The notes under the pieces were generated by a model. That model was not told where the DNA came from. It ran no database searches and saw nothing but the letters and a program-made list of their open reading frames with translations. The position numbers and the translations under genes are program-made. From contig NC_015278.1 of assembly GCF_000193205.1 (NCBI RefSeq), positions 372,001 through 436,000 on the forward strand: a stretch of DNA of 64,000 nt, given 5' to 3'. Below are positions 41,680 through 51,057 of this stretch, piece by piece (position 1 is the first letter of the stretch; every line of letters begins with the position of its first letter). The stretch is from Aerococcus sp. Group 1 (GTDB lineage: Bacteria > Bacillota > Bacilli > Lactobacillales > Aerococcaceae).

Positions 41680-44600
41680 TTGGTCGATGTAAATAAATTT
41701 GAAAGTATAAAAATTGGTTTAGCCTCACCAGATAAGATCCGTTCCTGGTCCTATGGTGAAGTCAAGAAACCGGAAACAATCAACTACCGTACCTTAAAAC
41801 CAGAAAAAGATGGTCTTTTCTGTGAACGTATTTTTGGGCCAACCAAGGACTACGAATGTGCCTGTGGAAAGTATAAACGCATCCGTTATGCGGGTGTGGT
41901 ATGTGACCGTTGTGGGGTTGAAGTCACCAAGGCCAAGGTCCGTCGTGAACGGATGGGCCACTTGGAATTAGCTTCACCAGTTACCCATATTTGGTACTTT
42001 AAAGGCATCCCTAGTCGGATGGGCCTGATCTTAGATATGAGTCCACGATCCCTTGAAGAAGTGATTTATTTTGCTTCTCACGTGGTCATTGATGGTGGGG
42101 ACACACCTTTAGCGCCTAAGCAATTACTTTCTGAAAGAGAATACCGGGAGTATAAGGCTGAATATGGCGACCGTTTTCAAGCGGGAATTGGTGCTGAAGC
42201 CATTAAGGAACTTCTCCGCCGCGTAGACCTTGAGCGTGAATGTGCGGAATTAAAAGAAGAATTACGGACAGCTAAGGGTCAAAAACGGACCCGGGCGATC
42301 CGTCGCTTAGACATCATGGATGCCTTTAGAAAATCCGGGAATAAACCGGAATGGATGGTTCTTGATGTGATCCCTGTGATCCCACCTGAACTCCGTCCCA
42401 TGGTGCAACTGGATGGGGGCCGTTTCGCAACCAGTGACTTAAACGACCTCTACCGCCGGGTGATTAACCGGAATAACCGTTTAAAACGTTTATTAGACCT
42501 CAATGCACCAAATATTATTGTTCAAAATGAAAAACGGATGCTCCAAGAAGCCGTTGACGCCCTAGTCGATAATGGTCGTCGCGGCCGTCCTGTGACTGGA
42601 CCGGGTAATCGCCCATTGAAGTCCCTCTCCCATATGTTGAAAGGGAAGCAAGGTCGTTTCCGCCAAAACCTCTTAGGGAAACGGGTGGACTACTCTGGAC
42701 GTTCCGTTATTGCCATTGGACCACACTTGAAGTTCTACCAATGTGGTCTGCCTAAAGAAATGGCCCTAGAACTCTTTAAACCATTCTTGATTCGGGAATT
42801 GGTGGACCGTGAAATTGCCACCAACGCTAAACATGCTAAACGGATGATTGAACGTAAGGATGATGCTGTTTGGGAACCTCTCGGAGAGATCATGCGTGAA
42901 CACCCGGTATTACTTAACCGGGCACCTACTCTCCACCGTTTGGGGATTCAAGCCTTTGAACCAGTCTTGGTTGAAGGGAAGGCGATCCGTCTTCACCCCT
43001 TAGCCTGTGAAGCTTATAATGCCGACTTTGACGGGGACCAAATGGCGGTCCACTTACCTTTAGGAGAAGAAGCCCAAGCTGAAGCGCGTATCTTAATGCT
43101 GGCCGCTTCCCACATCCTAAACCCTAAAGATGGTCAATCAGTGGTTACCCCATCCCAAGACATGGTCTTAGGGAACTACTACTTAACCCAAGAAGAAGCC
43201 GGGATGACTGGGGAAGGAATGAAGATTTCTTCACTCAGCGAAGCCCATATTGCTTATACTAATGGGGCGGCTCAATTGCATACCCGGGTGGTGATCAGTC
43301 CGAAACACTTCCCTAAATATGCCTGGACCGACCAACAAAAAGAACAATTAATGATTACCTCTATTGGTAAATTGTTCTTTAATGAGATCATGCCGGCTGA
43401 TTTTGCTTATATTAATGAGCCCACATCAGAAAACTTAAATGGTCAAACCGCTGATCGTTTCTTCGTCAACCCTGGGGAAGATACCGAAAAAGCCATTGCT
43501 CAATTAGAGACCACGGCGCCATTTAAGAAGGGCTACTTAGAAGAAATTATCGCCGCCATCTTCAAGCGCTTGAAGGTTACTGAAACCTCCCAATTCTTAG
43601 ACCGCTTGAAGGCTCTTGGTTACTACTACTCCACCAAGTCAGGGATTACCGTTGGGATTGCTGATATTACCGTTTTAGATGCCAAGGACCAACACGTGGA
43701 CAAGGGACACAAACGCGTTGACAATATCATGAAGCAATACCGTCGTGGTTTAATTACCGATGACGAACGCTATGACCAAGTCATCAGCACTTGGAATGAT
43801 GTTAAAAACGACATTGAAGACGAATTGAAACACAGTCTGTCTCCAGACAACCCATTCTTTATCATGATGGACTCTGGTGCTCGTGGTAACATCTCCAACT
43901 TTACCCAATTAGCGGGGATGCGTGGTTTGATGGCGGGTCCAAGTGGTAAGATTATTGAACTGCCAGTTACTTCCAACTTCCGTGAAGGGCTATCGGTTCA
44001 AGAAATGTTTATCTCCACTCACGGGGCGCGTAAAGGGATGACCGATACCGCCTTGAAGACGGCTGACTCTGGTTACCTCACCCGTCGTCTGGTTGATGTC
44101 GCCCAAGACGTGATTATCCGTGAAAATGATTGTGGAACCGACCGCGGTTTAACCGTTTCAGCCATTAAAGAGGGTAATGAAATGATCGAAAGCCTGGCTG
44201 AACGCCTGACTGGTCGTTATATCCAAAAAACTGTCCGTGATCCAGAAACTGGTGAAGTTCTCGCCCACCATAATGAGTTGGTTTCACCAGAGACCGCTGC
44301 AAAAATTGAAGACGCTGGCATCAAGCAAGTCACCATTCGCTCTGCCTTTACCTGTCGGACCCGCCATGGGGTATGTAAGTACTGCTACGGTTCTGACTTG
44401 GCAACCAATGGTGAAGTTGAAGTCGGTGAAGCAGTTGGTATCGTGGCTGCCCAATCCATTGGGGAACCTGGTACCCAGTTGACCATGCGTACCTTCCATA
44501 CCGGTGGGGTGGCCGGGGATGACATTACCCAAGGTTTACCTCGTGTTCAAGAAATCGTTGAAGCCCGTCATCCAAAAGGGCAAGCAGTGATTACTGAAGT

Positions 44601-45360
44601 GACCGGGGAAGTCGTGGCGATTGATATTGAAGAAGAAACTCGGACCAAAACGGTTACCGTCAAAGGGGAAACTGACGAACGCGAATACAAGGTCCCTTAC
44701 ACTGCTCGTATGAAGGTCAGTGAAGGCGACTTGATTGAACGTGGTGCCCAATTAACCGAAGGGCCCATTGATCCCAAAGAATTGCTCCGGATCACTAATT
44801 CCCTCACTGTAGAAAACTACATGTTAGCGGAAATTCAACGGGTTTACCGTCAACAAGGGGTGGACATTAACGACAAGCACGTGGAAGTCCTCCTACGTCA
44901 AATGATGCGTAAGGTAAGAGTCTTAGACCCAGGCGCTTCTGACTTGTTGCCAGGACATTTAATGGACATTGGTGAATTTGAAGACGCCAATGAGGAAATT
45001 ATTAAGACTGGCCAACAACCAGCTACTTGTCAACCAGTCCTCCTAGGAATTACCAAGGCAGCCCTGGAAACTAAGTCCTTCCTATCTGCCGCGTCCTTCC
45101 AAGAAACTACCAAGGTCCTCACTGACGCTGCTATTAGCGGTAAACGGGATGAGTTACTTGGATTGAAAGAAAACGTCATTATTGGTAAGATAATTCCTGC
45201 TGGTACTGGTGTCGGTCGCTACCGTCACATGGAACCAGAAAAATTAGGTGTGGAACAAGTTGTTGAAGTGCCGGCCCATGAGCCATCTGACAACGAAAAC
45301 CCAGCCGAAATTGCCACAATTACCAAACCAATCGATGAAAACTATAGCGGTATGCCTTAA
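41680..45360 (+). CDS. rpoC: DNA-directed RNA polymerase subunit beta'
   Basis: 1226 residues from a TTG start at 41680. GGAGG (41667-41671) lies eight bases upstream and the resulting [17 protein letters not shown] aligns with the family N-terminus; the in-frame ATG 41662 has no ribosome binding site. Zinc ribbon [20 protein letters not shown] near residue 60, active-site [15 protein letters not shown] with the three Mg-binding aspartates near residue 450, trigger-loop region [20 protein letters not shown] near residue 795, and the second zinc cluster ([13 protein letters not shown]) near residue 900. Length and end are normal for Gram-positives. Separated from rpoB by about 320 bases of tandem repeats. 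Confidence 0.98.
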   Translation: MVDVNKFESIKIGLASPDKIRSWSYGEVKKPETINYRTLKPEKDGLFCERIFGPTKDYECACGKYKRIRYAGVVCDRCGVEVTKAKVRRERMGHLELASPVTHIWYFKGIPSRMGLILDMSPRSLEEVIYFASHVVIDGGDTPLAPKQLLSEREYREYKAEYGDRFQAGIGAEAIKELLRRVDLERECAELKEELRTAKGQKRTRAIRRLDIMDAFRKSGNKPEWMVLDVIPVIPPELRPMVQLDGGRFATSDLNDLYRRVINRNNRLKRLLDLNAPNIIVQNEKRMLQEAVDALVDNGRRGRPVTGPGNRPLKSLSHMLKGKQGRFRQNLLGKRVDYSGRSVIAIGPHLKFYQCGLPKEMALELFKPFLIRELVDREIATNAKHAKRMIERKDDAVWEPLGEIMREHPVLLNRAPTLHRLGIQAFEPVLVEGKAIRLHPLACEAYNADFDGDQMAVHLPLGEEAQAEARILMLAASHILNPKDGQSVVTPSQDMVLGNYYLTQEEAGMTGEGMKISSLSEAHIAYTNGAAQLHTRVVISPKHFPKYAWTDQQKEQLMITSIGKLFFNEIMPADFAYINEPTSENLNGQTADRFFVNPGEDTEKAIAQLETTAPFKKGYLEEIIAAIFKRLKVTETSQFLDRLKALGYYYSTKSGITVGIADITVLDAKDQHVDKGHKRVDNIMKQYRRGLITDDERYDQVISTWNDVKNDIEDELKHSLSPDNPFFIMMDSGARGNISNFTQLAGMRGLMAGPSGKIIELPVTSNFREGLSVQEMFISTHGARKGMTDTALKTADSGYLTRRLVDVAQDVIIRENDCGTDRGLTVSAIKEGNEMIESLAERLTGRYIQKTVRDPETGEVLAHHNELVSPETAAKIEDAGIKQVTIRSAFTCRTRHGVCKYCYGSDLATNGEVEVGEAVGIVAAQSIGEPGTQLTMRTFHTGGVAGDDITQGLPRVQEIVEARHPKGQAVITEVTGEVVAIDIEEETRTKTVTVKGETDEREYKVPYTARMKVSEGDLIERGAQLTEGPIDPKELLRITNSLTVENYMLAEIQRVYRQQGVDINDKHVEVLLRQMMRKVRVLDPGASDLLPGHLMDIGEFEDANEEIIKTGQQPATCQPVLLGITKAALETKSFLSAASFQETTKVLTDAAISGKRDELLGLKENVIIGKIIPAGTGVGRYRHMEPEKLGVEQVVEVPAHEPSDNENPAEIATITKPIDENYSGMP

Positions 45361-45380
45361 TTAAGGTAGAAGCCATTAAA

Positions 45381-45426
45381 AGAGGATAGGCGCATATCCG
45401 ACTACAAGATATGCGCCTCTCTTTTT
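45381..45426 (+). terminator. Intrinsic terminator after rpoC
   Basis: GAG..GGCGCATAT / ATATGCGCC.CTC stem with an 11-base loop, followed by a T run. Confidence 0.92.
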
Positions 45427-45473
45427 GCCCAAGGCCATGGGACTGGGCTTTAACCACTGCAAGTTAAGCAACA

Positions 45474-45489
45474 GCACTATATATAGTGT
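45474..45489 (+). promoter_or_regulatory. NrdR box 1
   Basis: GCACTATATATAGTGT matches 15 of 16 positions of the NrdR consensus ACACWATATATWGTGT. Confidence 0.85.
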
Positions 45490-45505
45490 TGTTGCTTTTT
45501 AATTG

Positions 45506-45521
45506 ATACTATATATTGATT
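45506..45521 (+). promoter_or_regulatory. NrdR box 2
   Basis: ATACTATATATTGATT matches 13 of 16 consensus positions and starts exactly 32 bases (three helical turns) after box 1, the usual spacing of NrdR box pairs. Confidence 0.8.
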
Positions 45522-45528
45522 TTTAAGC

Positions 45529-45557
45529 TTGCTTTCTGCTTAAGTTTTTCCTATAAT
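45529..45557 (+). promoter_or_regulatory. Promoter of the ribonucleotide reductase gene
   Basis: TTGCTT (45529-45534), 17-base spacer, perfect TATAAT (45552-45557), directly downstream of the NrdR boxes. Confidence 0.8.
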
Positions 45558-45655
45558 AGCAATGCAGCTAATTTTTAGCCGATAGACCATTAACTTAACT
45601 CACGCTAAAGCAGCTGAAAAGTCTACAAACAAGTAAAGTATAAAGGAGATTCATT

Positions 45656-48238
45656 ATGGAAACTGCGATGAAGAATATTGTGGAATGGAATAAAGAGGCG
45701 CTTAACCAAGCCATCAAATCCTTCCCTCAAGTTTATCCGATAACAGAAGACATGAACAAAACCTTCTCTGGCATCAGTCGGATGGTCATGTTGGACCGTT
45801 ATTCCTTTAAAGACACCATGAAAGAAACCTTAGCCCCTGGTGACTTAGTGGTATTAACTGTCCGCCCTGACCCGCAATATCCAGGACGGGGGATCGGGAT
45901 TGTCCAAGCCATTGAGAACAAGACCGCAACCATTTGGGTCGAAGAAGCCTATCGTGGGTCCCTAATGGGAGAAGAACAGGAAACTGGCCTGGTAAAACGC
46001 CCATTGGATGAAATCGACAAACCTTTAGAAATCTACTATGAACAAATTGCCAAACGGAATGCCCATGGCCTAGCAGCCATTGATAAAAATGAAGACCGCC
46101 GCCAAGAGATTGAAGCGGCCTTCTACCAAGAAGAATCCAAGGGTAACTTTGTTCCTGCCGGCCGGGTCTTATATGGTGCGGGTTCCGGAACCGATGTCAC
46201 CTACTTTAACTGCTATGTCATGCCTTATGTGCCTGACTCCCGGGGTGGTATTGCTGACCACCGTAAGGAAGTCATGGAAATTATGTCTCGTGGTGGGGGT
46301 GTAGGGACCAATGGCTCAACCCTAAGACCACGTCACTCCCTGGTTCGTGGGGTTAACGGCAAGTCCTCCGGGGCCGTTTCCTGGTTAGATGACATTGCTA
46401 AATTAACCCACTTGGTGGAACAAGGGGGTAGCCGTCGTGGGGCCCAAATGATCATGTTGGCTGACTGGCATCCAGATATTTTGGAATTCATTATTTCTAA
46501 GATGCAAAACCCACGTATCCTCCAATTTATCAAGGAAAGCTCCAAGGACAGCTACATTAAACAATTAGTCGATGAAAAGTTAAAATTTGTTTATTCAACT
46601 CCAGCCCAAATTGACATGTTCCAAGCGGTGGTTGACCTCAAGGAAAAACAAGGCGGCGATGTGAGCGATGCAGCTTACGCTGAAGCCAAGGAAAACTTGG
46701 AACTAGGCGGCCATTATGAAGTCAATGAACCCGACTTCTTAACTGGGGCCAATATTTCGGTAGCTATTTCATCTGACTTTATGGAAGCTGTTAAGGAAGG
46801 CAAAGATTGGAGCCTACGCTTCCCAGCAGTGGAAAAATATGACCAAGAAGAAATGGCCGCTTACGACAGCCAATGGCAAGAAATTGGCGATGTGCGTGAA
46901 TGGGAAGCCATGGGTCATGAAATTACCACTTACCGGACCCTACCTGCCCAAGAATTATGGCAATTAATCAACATTTGTGCTACTTACGCGGCTGAACCAG
47001 GGATTTTCTTTATTGACCGGGCTAACGAAGACACCAATGCGGTGGCTTACGGGCAAAAGGTTGTGGCAACCAACCCTTGTGGGGAACAACCCCTAGCGCC
47101 TTATTCCGTATGTAACCTGGGTGCCATTAACCTGGCTCAAATGGCTGATAAGGAAAATAAACGCCTCGACAAGAAGAAATTACAAAAAACAGTAGCTACC
47201 GCTATCCGCATGCAAGATAACGTCATCGATGCTACACCATACTTCTTGGAAGCTAACAAGAAACAAGCTCTTGGTGAACGTCGGATCGGTTTAGGGGTAA
47301 TGGGTCTAGCTGATCTCTTAATCTACTGTGAAAAACGCTATGGTTCTAAGGAAGGTAACCAATTAGTCGATGAAGTCTTTGAAACCATCGCGGTAACGGC
47401 TTACCAAACCTCCATCGAACTGGCCAAGGAACGGGGCAGCTTCCCATTCTTAATTGGAGAAACGGATGAAGAAACCCAAGCCTTAAGAGAACGCTTTGTC
47501 CAATCTGGTTTCATGCAAAGAATGCCTGAAAGCATCCGCCAAGACGTCTTGAAGTATGGGATCCGTAACTCTCACTTACTGACTGTGGCGCCAACCGGAA
47601 GTACCGGGACCATGATGAATGTGTCGACTGGGCTCGAACCTTACTTTGCCTTTAAATACTACCGGACCGGTCGTTTAGGGAAGTTTATTGAAGTCAATGC
47701 CGACATCGTCCAAGAATACCTGGACCAACATCCAGAAGCCGATGTTGATAACCTGCCTGACTTCTTTGTTTCTGCTATGGACCTAAGCCCTAGAGAACAC
47801 GTTGATGTTCAAACCACTATCCAACGCTGGGTAGATAGCTCCATTTCTAAGACCGTTAATGCGCCTAAGGGTTACGCGGTTAACCAAGTGGCCGAAGTCT
47901 ATGAAAAACTTTATGAAGGCGGCGCTAAGGGTGGTACTGTTTATGTTGACGGTTCGCGGGATTCTCAAGTCCTCACCTTAAATAAGGATGAACATGAAGA
48001 CAGTGACCAAGATTCTCAAGCAGACCAAAACCAGCAAGACGATGTGGTTGTCGTTGATGACAGTGAAGAACTCCGTCAATTAGTCGACCAAGCCCAAGCT
48101 GAAGCCAATGAAGACGAAGTGGTCTTTGGTAGCGAACTCGGCAATACCTGCCCAATTTGCCGGACCGGGATTGTGGAAGAAATTGGTGGCTGCAACACCT
48201 GCTCCAATTGCTTCGCCCAATTAAAATGCGGTTTGTAA
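45656..48238 (+). CDS. nrdJ: Class II (adenosylcobalamin-dependent) ribonucleotide reductase
   Basis: 860 residues. Makes deoxyribonucleotides using adenosylcobalamin as radical source, without oxygen. An active-site cysteine lies in TYFNCYVMPYVPDSRGGI near residue 185; NPCGEQPLAPYSVCNLGAINL near residue 472 holds the radical cysteine and glutamate; APTGSTGTMMNVSTGLEP near residue 644 is the phosphate-binding loop. The C-terminus has an acidic linker and a CPICR / CNTC / CSNC cysteine cluster for reduction of the active site. AAAGGAG precedes the ATG. Two NrdR boxes upstream, and a cobalamin adenosyltransferase gene downstream, support the class II assignment. No nrdAB or nrdDG is in this window. 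Confidence 0.95.
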   Translation: METAMKNIVEWNKEALNQAIKSFPQVYPITEDMNKTFSGISRMVMLDRYSFKDTMKETLAPGDLVVLTVRPDPQYPGRGIGIVQAIENKTATIWVEEAYRGSLMGEEQETGLVKRPLDEIDKPLEIYYEQIAKRNAHGLAAIDKNEDRRQEIEAAFYQEESKGNFVPAGRVLYGAGSGTDVTYFNCYVMPYVPDSRGGIADHRKEVMEIMSRGGGVGTNGSTLRPRHSLVRGVNGKSSGAVSWLDDIAKLTHLVEQGGSRRGAQMIMLADWHPDILEFIISKMQNPRILQFIKESSKDSYIKQLVDEKLKFVYSTPAQIDMFQAVVDLKEKQGGDVSDAAYAEAKENLELGGHYEVNEPDFLTGANISVAISSDFMEAVKEGKDWSLRFPAVEKYDQEEMAAYDSQWQEIGDVREWEAMGHEITTYRTLPAQELWQLINICATYAAEPGIFFIDRANEDTNAVAYGQKVVATNPCGEQPLAPYSVCNLGAINLAQMADKENKRLDKKKLQKTVATAIRMQDNVIDATPYFLEANKKQALGERRIGLGVMGLADLLIYCEKRYGSKEGNQLVDEVFETIAVTAYQTSIELAKERGSFPFLIGETDEETQALRERFVQSGFMQRMPESIRQDVLKYGIRNSHLLTVAPTGSTGTMMNVSTGLEPYFAFKYYRTGRLGKFIEVNADIVQEYLDQHPEADVDNLPDFFVSAMDLSPREHVDVQTTIQRWVDSSISKTVNAPKGYAVNQVAEVYEKLYEGGAKGGTVYVDGSRDSQVLTLNKDEHEDSDQDSQADQNQQDDVVVVDDSEELRQLVDQAQAEANEDEVVFGSELGNTCPICRTGIVEEIGGCNTCSNCFAQLKCGL

Positions 48239-48261
48239 TCAAATAACTTTAATTACCCTTT

Positions 48262-48299
48262 AAAAAAGTCACTAAGTTTTTTACTTAGTGGCTTTTTAT
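48262..48299 (+). terminator. Intrinsic terminator after nrdJ
   Basis: AAGTCACTAAGT / ACTTAGTGgCTT stem and a five-T tail. Confidence 0.88.
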
Positions 48300-48357
48300 C
48301 ACCATTTAAATCGTATTTATTGGAGAAATACTTTATAATGTAAGTGAGGTGATTAAT

Positions 48358-48951
48358 ATGCAAATTTATACCCGAACAGGGGATAAGGGGACGACCCGGA
48401 TTATCGGTGGCCAGGAAGTTCCTAAAGATTCCTTACGTGTCAATGCCTATGGGAGTGTTGACGAATTAAATTCATGGATTGGTGTCACTATCAGTGAGAA
48501 TGAGTCTTGGCCGGAATTAAATGAGGAATTGATTCAAATCCAGCAATATTTGTTTGACTGTGGGAATGACTTTGCTACCCCAGAGGGCAAGGGAGACTAC
48601 CGCTTAAAACAAGCCGCTATTGATTGGTTAGAGGAACGGATCGATATCTATAATCCTCAAGCGCCTGCAGTAGAATCCTTTATCCTGCCCGGTGGTAGCC
48701 GTTTAGCTAGTCGTTTGCACTATGCGAGAACCGTAACCCGCCGCTGTGAACGTCACATTGTATCCTTCATGCGTGAAGAAAGCTCCAGTCCCGTCGCTTT
48801 GAAATTTATTAACCGCCTATCCGACTACTTCTTTGCAGTAGCCCGGCTCGCCAATGTTAAGGTAGGCCTATCAGACATTCTTTATGAACGTAGTGGTAAG
48901 GTTTTCCATGACGAAAGTGAGTTAAGCAAGGCTGACCTCAAGGATGATTAG
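48358..48951 (+). CDS. PduO-type cob(I)alamin adenosyltransferase
   Basis: 197 residues from ATG 48358 (MQIYTRTGDKGTTRIIGG), with GTGAGGTG upstream. The N-terminal YTRTGDKGTT loop binds ATP; VNAYGSVDELNSWIG near residue 27, SFILPGG near residue 118 and the helix LHYARTVTRRCERHI near residue 130 with the catalytic RxxxRRxE residues identify the PduO/EutT-like ATR family. It converts cob(I)alamin and ATP to adenosylcobalamin, the cofactor of the adjacent class II reductase. It has its own -10 element (TATAAT, 48334-48339) and terminator. No cobalamin synthesis or uptake genes are in the window. Confidence 0.95.
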   Translation: MQIYTRTGDKGTTRIIGGQEVPKDSLRVNAYGSVDELNSWIGVTISENESWPELNEELIQIQQYLFDCGNDFATPEGKGDYRLKQAAIDWLEERIDIYNPQAPAVESFILPGGSRLASRLHYARTVTRRCERHIVSFMREESSSPVALKFINRLSDYFFAVARLANVKVGLSDILYERSGKVFHDESELSKADLKDD

Positions 48952-48973
48952 TCTTTAAATGTATTTATTAACC

Positions 48974-48999
48974 AAGCTGGGAGAAATCCCGGCTTTTTT
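48974..48999 (+). terminator. Intrinsic terminator after the adenosyltransferase gene
   Basis: AAGC.GGGA-GAAA-TCCC.GCTT hairpin followed by six Ts. Confidence 0.85.
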
Positions 49000-49011
49000 A
49001 TTGAATGATAT

Positions 49012-49725
49012 TTAATAAGCCAAGATTAAGGTCAGGTCAAAGGCTAGCCAGATCAAGGGAAAGAAGGCTAAGGGATCCTTAAGTGAGCGTTCTTTCAACT
49101 GAGCGGCCACTAAAAGGTAGAGCAAGGCCAATCCTGAAGCCAAGCAAATGAAAAGTGAATAGCTTAGAGGAGGGAAGAAGAGCGCCAAGCTGAGGAAGAT
49201 TTTCACATCAGCGCCTCCCAAACTTCCCGGTATCAGGTAGACCAAAAGGGCTAAGACCAGTCCACAGGCCAAAAGATGAACCAAGAGACTGAGATAGTGA
49301 CTTGAAGGAGTGAAGAGGCCGTGGTAAGCGATCAAGCTCAAGAAAAAGAGAACCTGAAAGCGGTCGGGCACCCACATTTCCTCTAGATCAGTCATGGCCA
49401 TAATAAAGAGGAGACTATGGAGAGTGACCAGATAGGACGCTTGCCCAGTGGAAAAGCGGGCCAAGATCAAGAGACTCAAGAGAGCAAAGATAGCTTCAAA
49501 TAGGGGATAGGTCCATGCGATAGGACGTTGACAGTGAAAGCACCGTCCTCCTGACAAGAAATAACCGGCCAGGGGAATAAGGGTTAAAGCTGACAAAGTG
49601 ACCTGACATTGGTCGCACTGGGACCGGGCCCAGAGAAAGGGAAGTTTTTTCAGGTAACGGTGGCTAAAGGCCATCAGGCAAGAAGCTAGGGACGCAAAAA
49701 AGAAAAAGGCTAAGCTAAGTCGCAC
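49012..49725 (-). CDS. comC: Type IV prepilin peptidase (ComC/PilD family)
   Basis: 237 residues from a GTG at 49725; AGGAGG on the minus strand ends nine bases before it, so the upstream in-frame GTG 49734, which overlaps that site, is unlikely. Seven or so transmembrane segments. The N-terminal cytoplasmic loop has CxxC pairs (CDQC and CFHC), and the two catalytic aspartates lie in MAMTDLEEMWVPD near residue 113 and the LGGADVK motif near residue 170. It cleaves and methylates prepilin-like proteins, mainly the ComG competence pseudopilus in Lactobacillales. Lone minus-strand gene between the adenosyltransferase and the tRNA cluster. Confidence 0.9.
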   Translation of the reverse strand: MRLSLAFFFFASLASCLMAFSHRYLKKLPFLWARSQCDQCQVTLSALTLIPLAGYFLSGGRCFHCQRPIAWTYPLFEAIFALLSLLILARFSTGQASYLVTLHSLLFIMAMTDLEEMWVPDRFQVLFFLSLIAYHGLFTPSSHYLSLLVHLLACGLVLALLVYLIPGSLGGADVKIFLSLALFFPPLSYSLFICLASGLALLYLLVAAQLKERSLKDPLAFFPLIWLAFDLTLILAY

Positions 49726-49801
49726 AATAAACACCTCCTAGCCTATTAGTCCGCAAAGACTAAAAAAATTAGCTGACCAGGTAAATTTTTATCAAATTCA
49801 C

Positions 49802-49830
49802 TTGACGCTTATAAAGAATAGTGGTATTAT
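49802..49830 (+). promoter_or_regulatory. Promoter of the tRNA cluster
   Basis: TTGACG (49802-49807), 17-base spacer ending TGG, TATTAT (49825-49830). Confidence 0.82.
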
Positions 49831-49876
49831 TTAATAGTTGTCTGATAAAGACAGTGACCAAACGACAAAGGTTCAG

Positions 49877-49949
49877 GGAGAATTAGCTCAGCTGGGAGAG
49901 CGTCTGCCTTACAAGCAGAATGTCGGGGGTTCGAGCCCCTCATTCTCCA
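49877..49949 (+). tRNA. tRNA-Val (TAC)
   Basis: Full cloverleaf: acceptor GGAGAAT / ATTCTCC, anticodon loop CTTACAA, T loop TTCGAGC. CCA is not encoded. Confidence 0.97.
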
Positions 49950-49953
49950 TTAT

Positions 49954-50026
49954 GATTCGTTAGCTCAGTTGGTAGAGCATCTGACTTTTAATCAGAGGGT
50001 CGGGAGTTCGAGCCTCCCACGGATCA
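49954..50026 (+). tRNA. tRNA-Lys (TTT)
   Basis: Acceptor GATTCGT / ACGGATC (one G-T pair), anticodon loop CTTTTAA, T arm GGGAG / CTCCC. CCA is not encoded. Confidence 0.97.
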
Positions 50027-50060
50027 TTATTGTAAGCATACCTCGTATTGACTTACAAAT

Positions 50061-50132
50061 GCGGAAGTAGTTCAGTGGTAGAACATCACCTTGCCAAGGT
50101 GAGGGTCGCGGGTTCGAATCCCGTCTTCCGCT
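50061..50132 (+). tRNA. tRNA-Gly (GCC)
   Basis: Acceptor GCGGAAG / CTTCCGC, anticodon loop TTGCCAA, T arm GCGGG / CCCGT. CCA is not encoded. Confidence 0.97.
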
Positions 50133-50161
50133 TAGCCAAATGGCTTTGAATTAATTAATAT

Positions 50162-50247
50162 GCCGGGGTGGCGGAACAGGCAGACGCACGGGACTTAAAA
50201 TCCCGCGGTGGTTAAACACCGTACCGGTTCGATTCCGGTCCTCGGCA
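50162..50247 (+). tRNA. tRNA-Leu (TAA)
   Basis: Class II tRNA with a long variable arm (CGGTGGTTAAACACCG); acceptor GCCGGGG / CCTCGGC with one G-T pair, anticodon loop ACTTAAAAT with TAA. CCA is not encoded. Confidence 0.96.
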
Positions 50248-50265
50248 TACCGTTTAAATGATCAA

Positions 50266-50339
50266 GCACCCATGGCTCAACTGGATAGAGTACCTGACTA
50301 CGAATCAGGCGGTTGCAGGTTCGAATCCTGCTGGGTGCA
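50266..50339 (+). tRNA. tRNA-Arg (ACG)
   Basis: Acceptor GCACCCA / TGGGTGC, anticodon loop CTACGAA, the A34 that TadA (gene at 60145) converts to inosine. CCA is not encoded. Confidence 0.97.
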
Positions 50340-50343
50340 TTAC

Positions 50344-50417
50344 CGGGAAATAGCTCAGCTTGGTAGAGCACTTGGTTTGGGACCAAGGGGTCGCAGGTTC
50401 GAATCCTGTTTTCCCGA
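50344..50417 (+). tRNA. tRNA-Pro (TGG)
   Basis: Acceptor CGGGAAA / TTTCCCG, anticodon loop TTTGGGA, T arm GCAGG / CCTGT. Only four bases after tRNA-Arg. CCA is not encoded. Confidence 0.97.
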
Positions 50418-50425
50418 CTCGATGG

Positions 50426-50453
50426 AAAGCGTCAGTAAGGCGCTTTTTATTTT
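50426..50453 (+). terminator. Terminator between the two tRNA-Pro genes
   Basis: AAAGCG / CGCTTT stem with a nine-base loop, followed by TTATTTT. Confidence 0.7.
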
Positions 50454-50473
50454 ACTTAAAAAGTCTACGATGA

Positions 50474-50547
50474 CGGGAAGTAGCTCAGCTTGGTAGAGCA
50501 CTACGTTCGGGACGTAGGGGTCGTCGGTTCGAATCCGGTCTTCCCGA
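50474..50547 (+). tRNA. tRNA-Pro (CGG)
   Basis: Acceptor CGGGAAG / CTTCCCG, anticodon loop TTCGGGA. Shares the D arm and much of the body with the preceding tRNA-Pro (TGG), so it looks like a duplicated gene. CCA is not encoded. Confidence 0.97.
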
Positions 50548-50569
50548 TAAGTTGATAAGAACAAGCCTT

Positions 50570-50596
50570 CTAGCGGTCTTTGGATCGCTTTTTTAT
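50570..50596 (+). terminator. Terminator of the tRNA cluster
   Basis: AGCGGTC-TTTG-GATCGCT stem followed by six Ts. Confidence 0.8.
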
Positions 50597-50779
50597 TTTC
50601 TTGAGGAAATTGCTGGCACAATCTCTGAAACTTCTGGTAAAATCAGTAAGATGTTATTTATTAAAGAAAAAATAAATTTGTTAAATTTAACTTAATTTAG
50701 AAGGGCTTTTAATAGATTTTTAGACAGAATAGTGTATAGTAAGTGAGTGGGCACTCATTTATTAAAATGACTGCGAATG

Positions 50780-51010
50780 AAGCCCGGTTGCCTTAGAGGT
50801 GTTGGTCCTTGGACTCATTAGTGGACCAGCTGATAAAGGCAAACAAACTTTGGCTTAAAGCCAGGCTTTTGATGCTTAGGCTTTAAGAATGCTTGAGACA
50901 GAGCACCTTATCAGACTTAAAACGCGAGGCTTAAGAAAATCTTGGGATAAGTCCACATAATAATTGGTAGAAAGTTTGGATAACTTCTGCCGATGATCCT
51001 TATCCCTTAA
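50780..51010 (+). ncRNA. Highly structured leader or unidentified ncRNA ahead of a Cro-like regulator
   Basis: No gene lies in 50600-51057. Within it are three long hairpins: TTGCCTT / AAGGCAA (50788-50794, 50836-50842) enclosing TGGTCC / GGACCA; a perfect CTTAAAGCC / GGCTTTAAG (50854-50862, 50879-50887); and GGGATAAG / CTTATCCC (50944-50951, 50999-51006) enclosing GGTAGAAAGTT / AACTTCTGCC. An upstream CCTTATC (50906-50912) could pair instead with GATAAG of the third stem. It is followed 50 bases later by a small gene, without an intervening terminator. I recognise no Rfam class; 6S RNA, RNase P RNA, tmRNA and T-box signatures were looked for and not seen. Confidence 0.5.
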
Positions 51011-51057
51011 AGTCATTGAATGAGTTTTAACAAGTGAATGTGGATTGGAGTGTGTTT

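Noticed and set aside
50780..51010. Known large RNA (6S, RNase P, tmRNA, ROOL/GOLLD) near the tRNA cluster
   Set aside because: Size and signature sequences do not fit any of these as far as can be judged by eye; left as unidentified structure.
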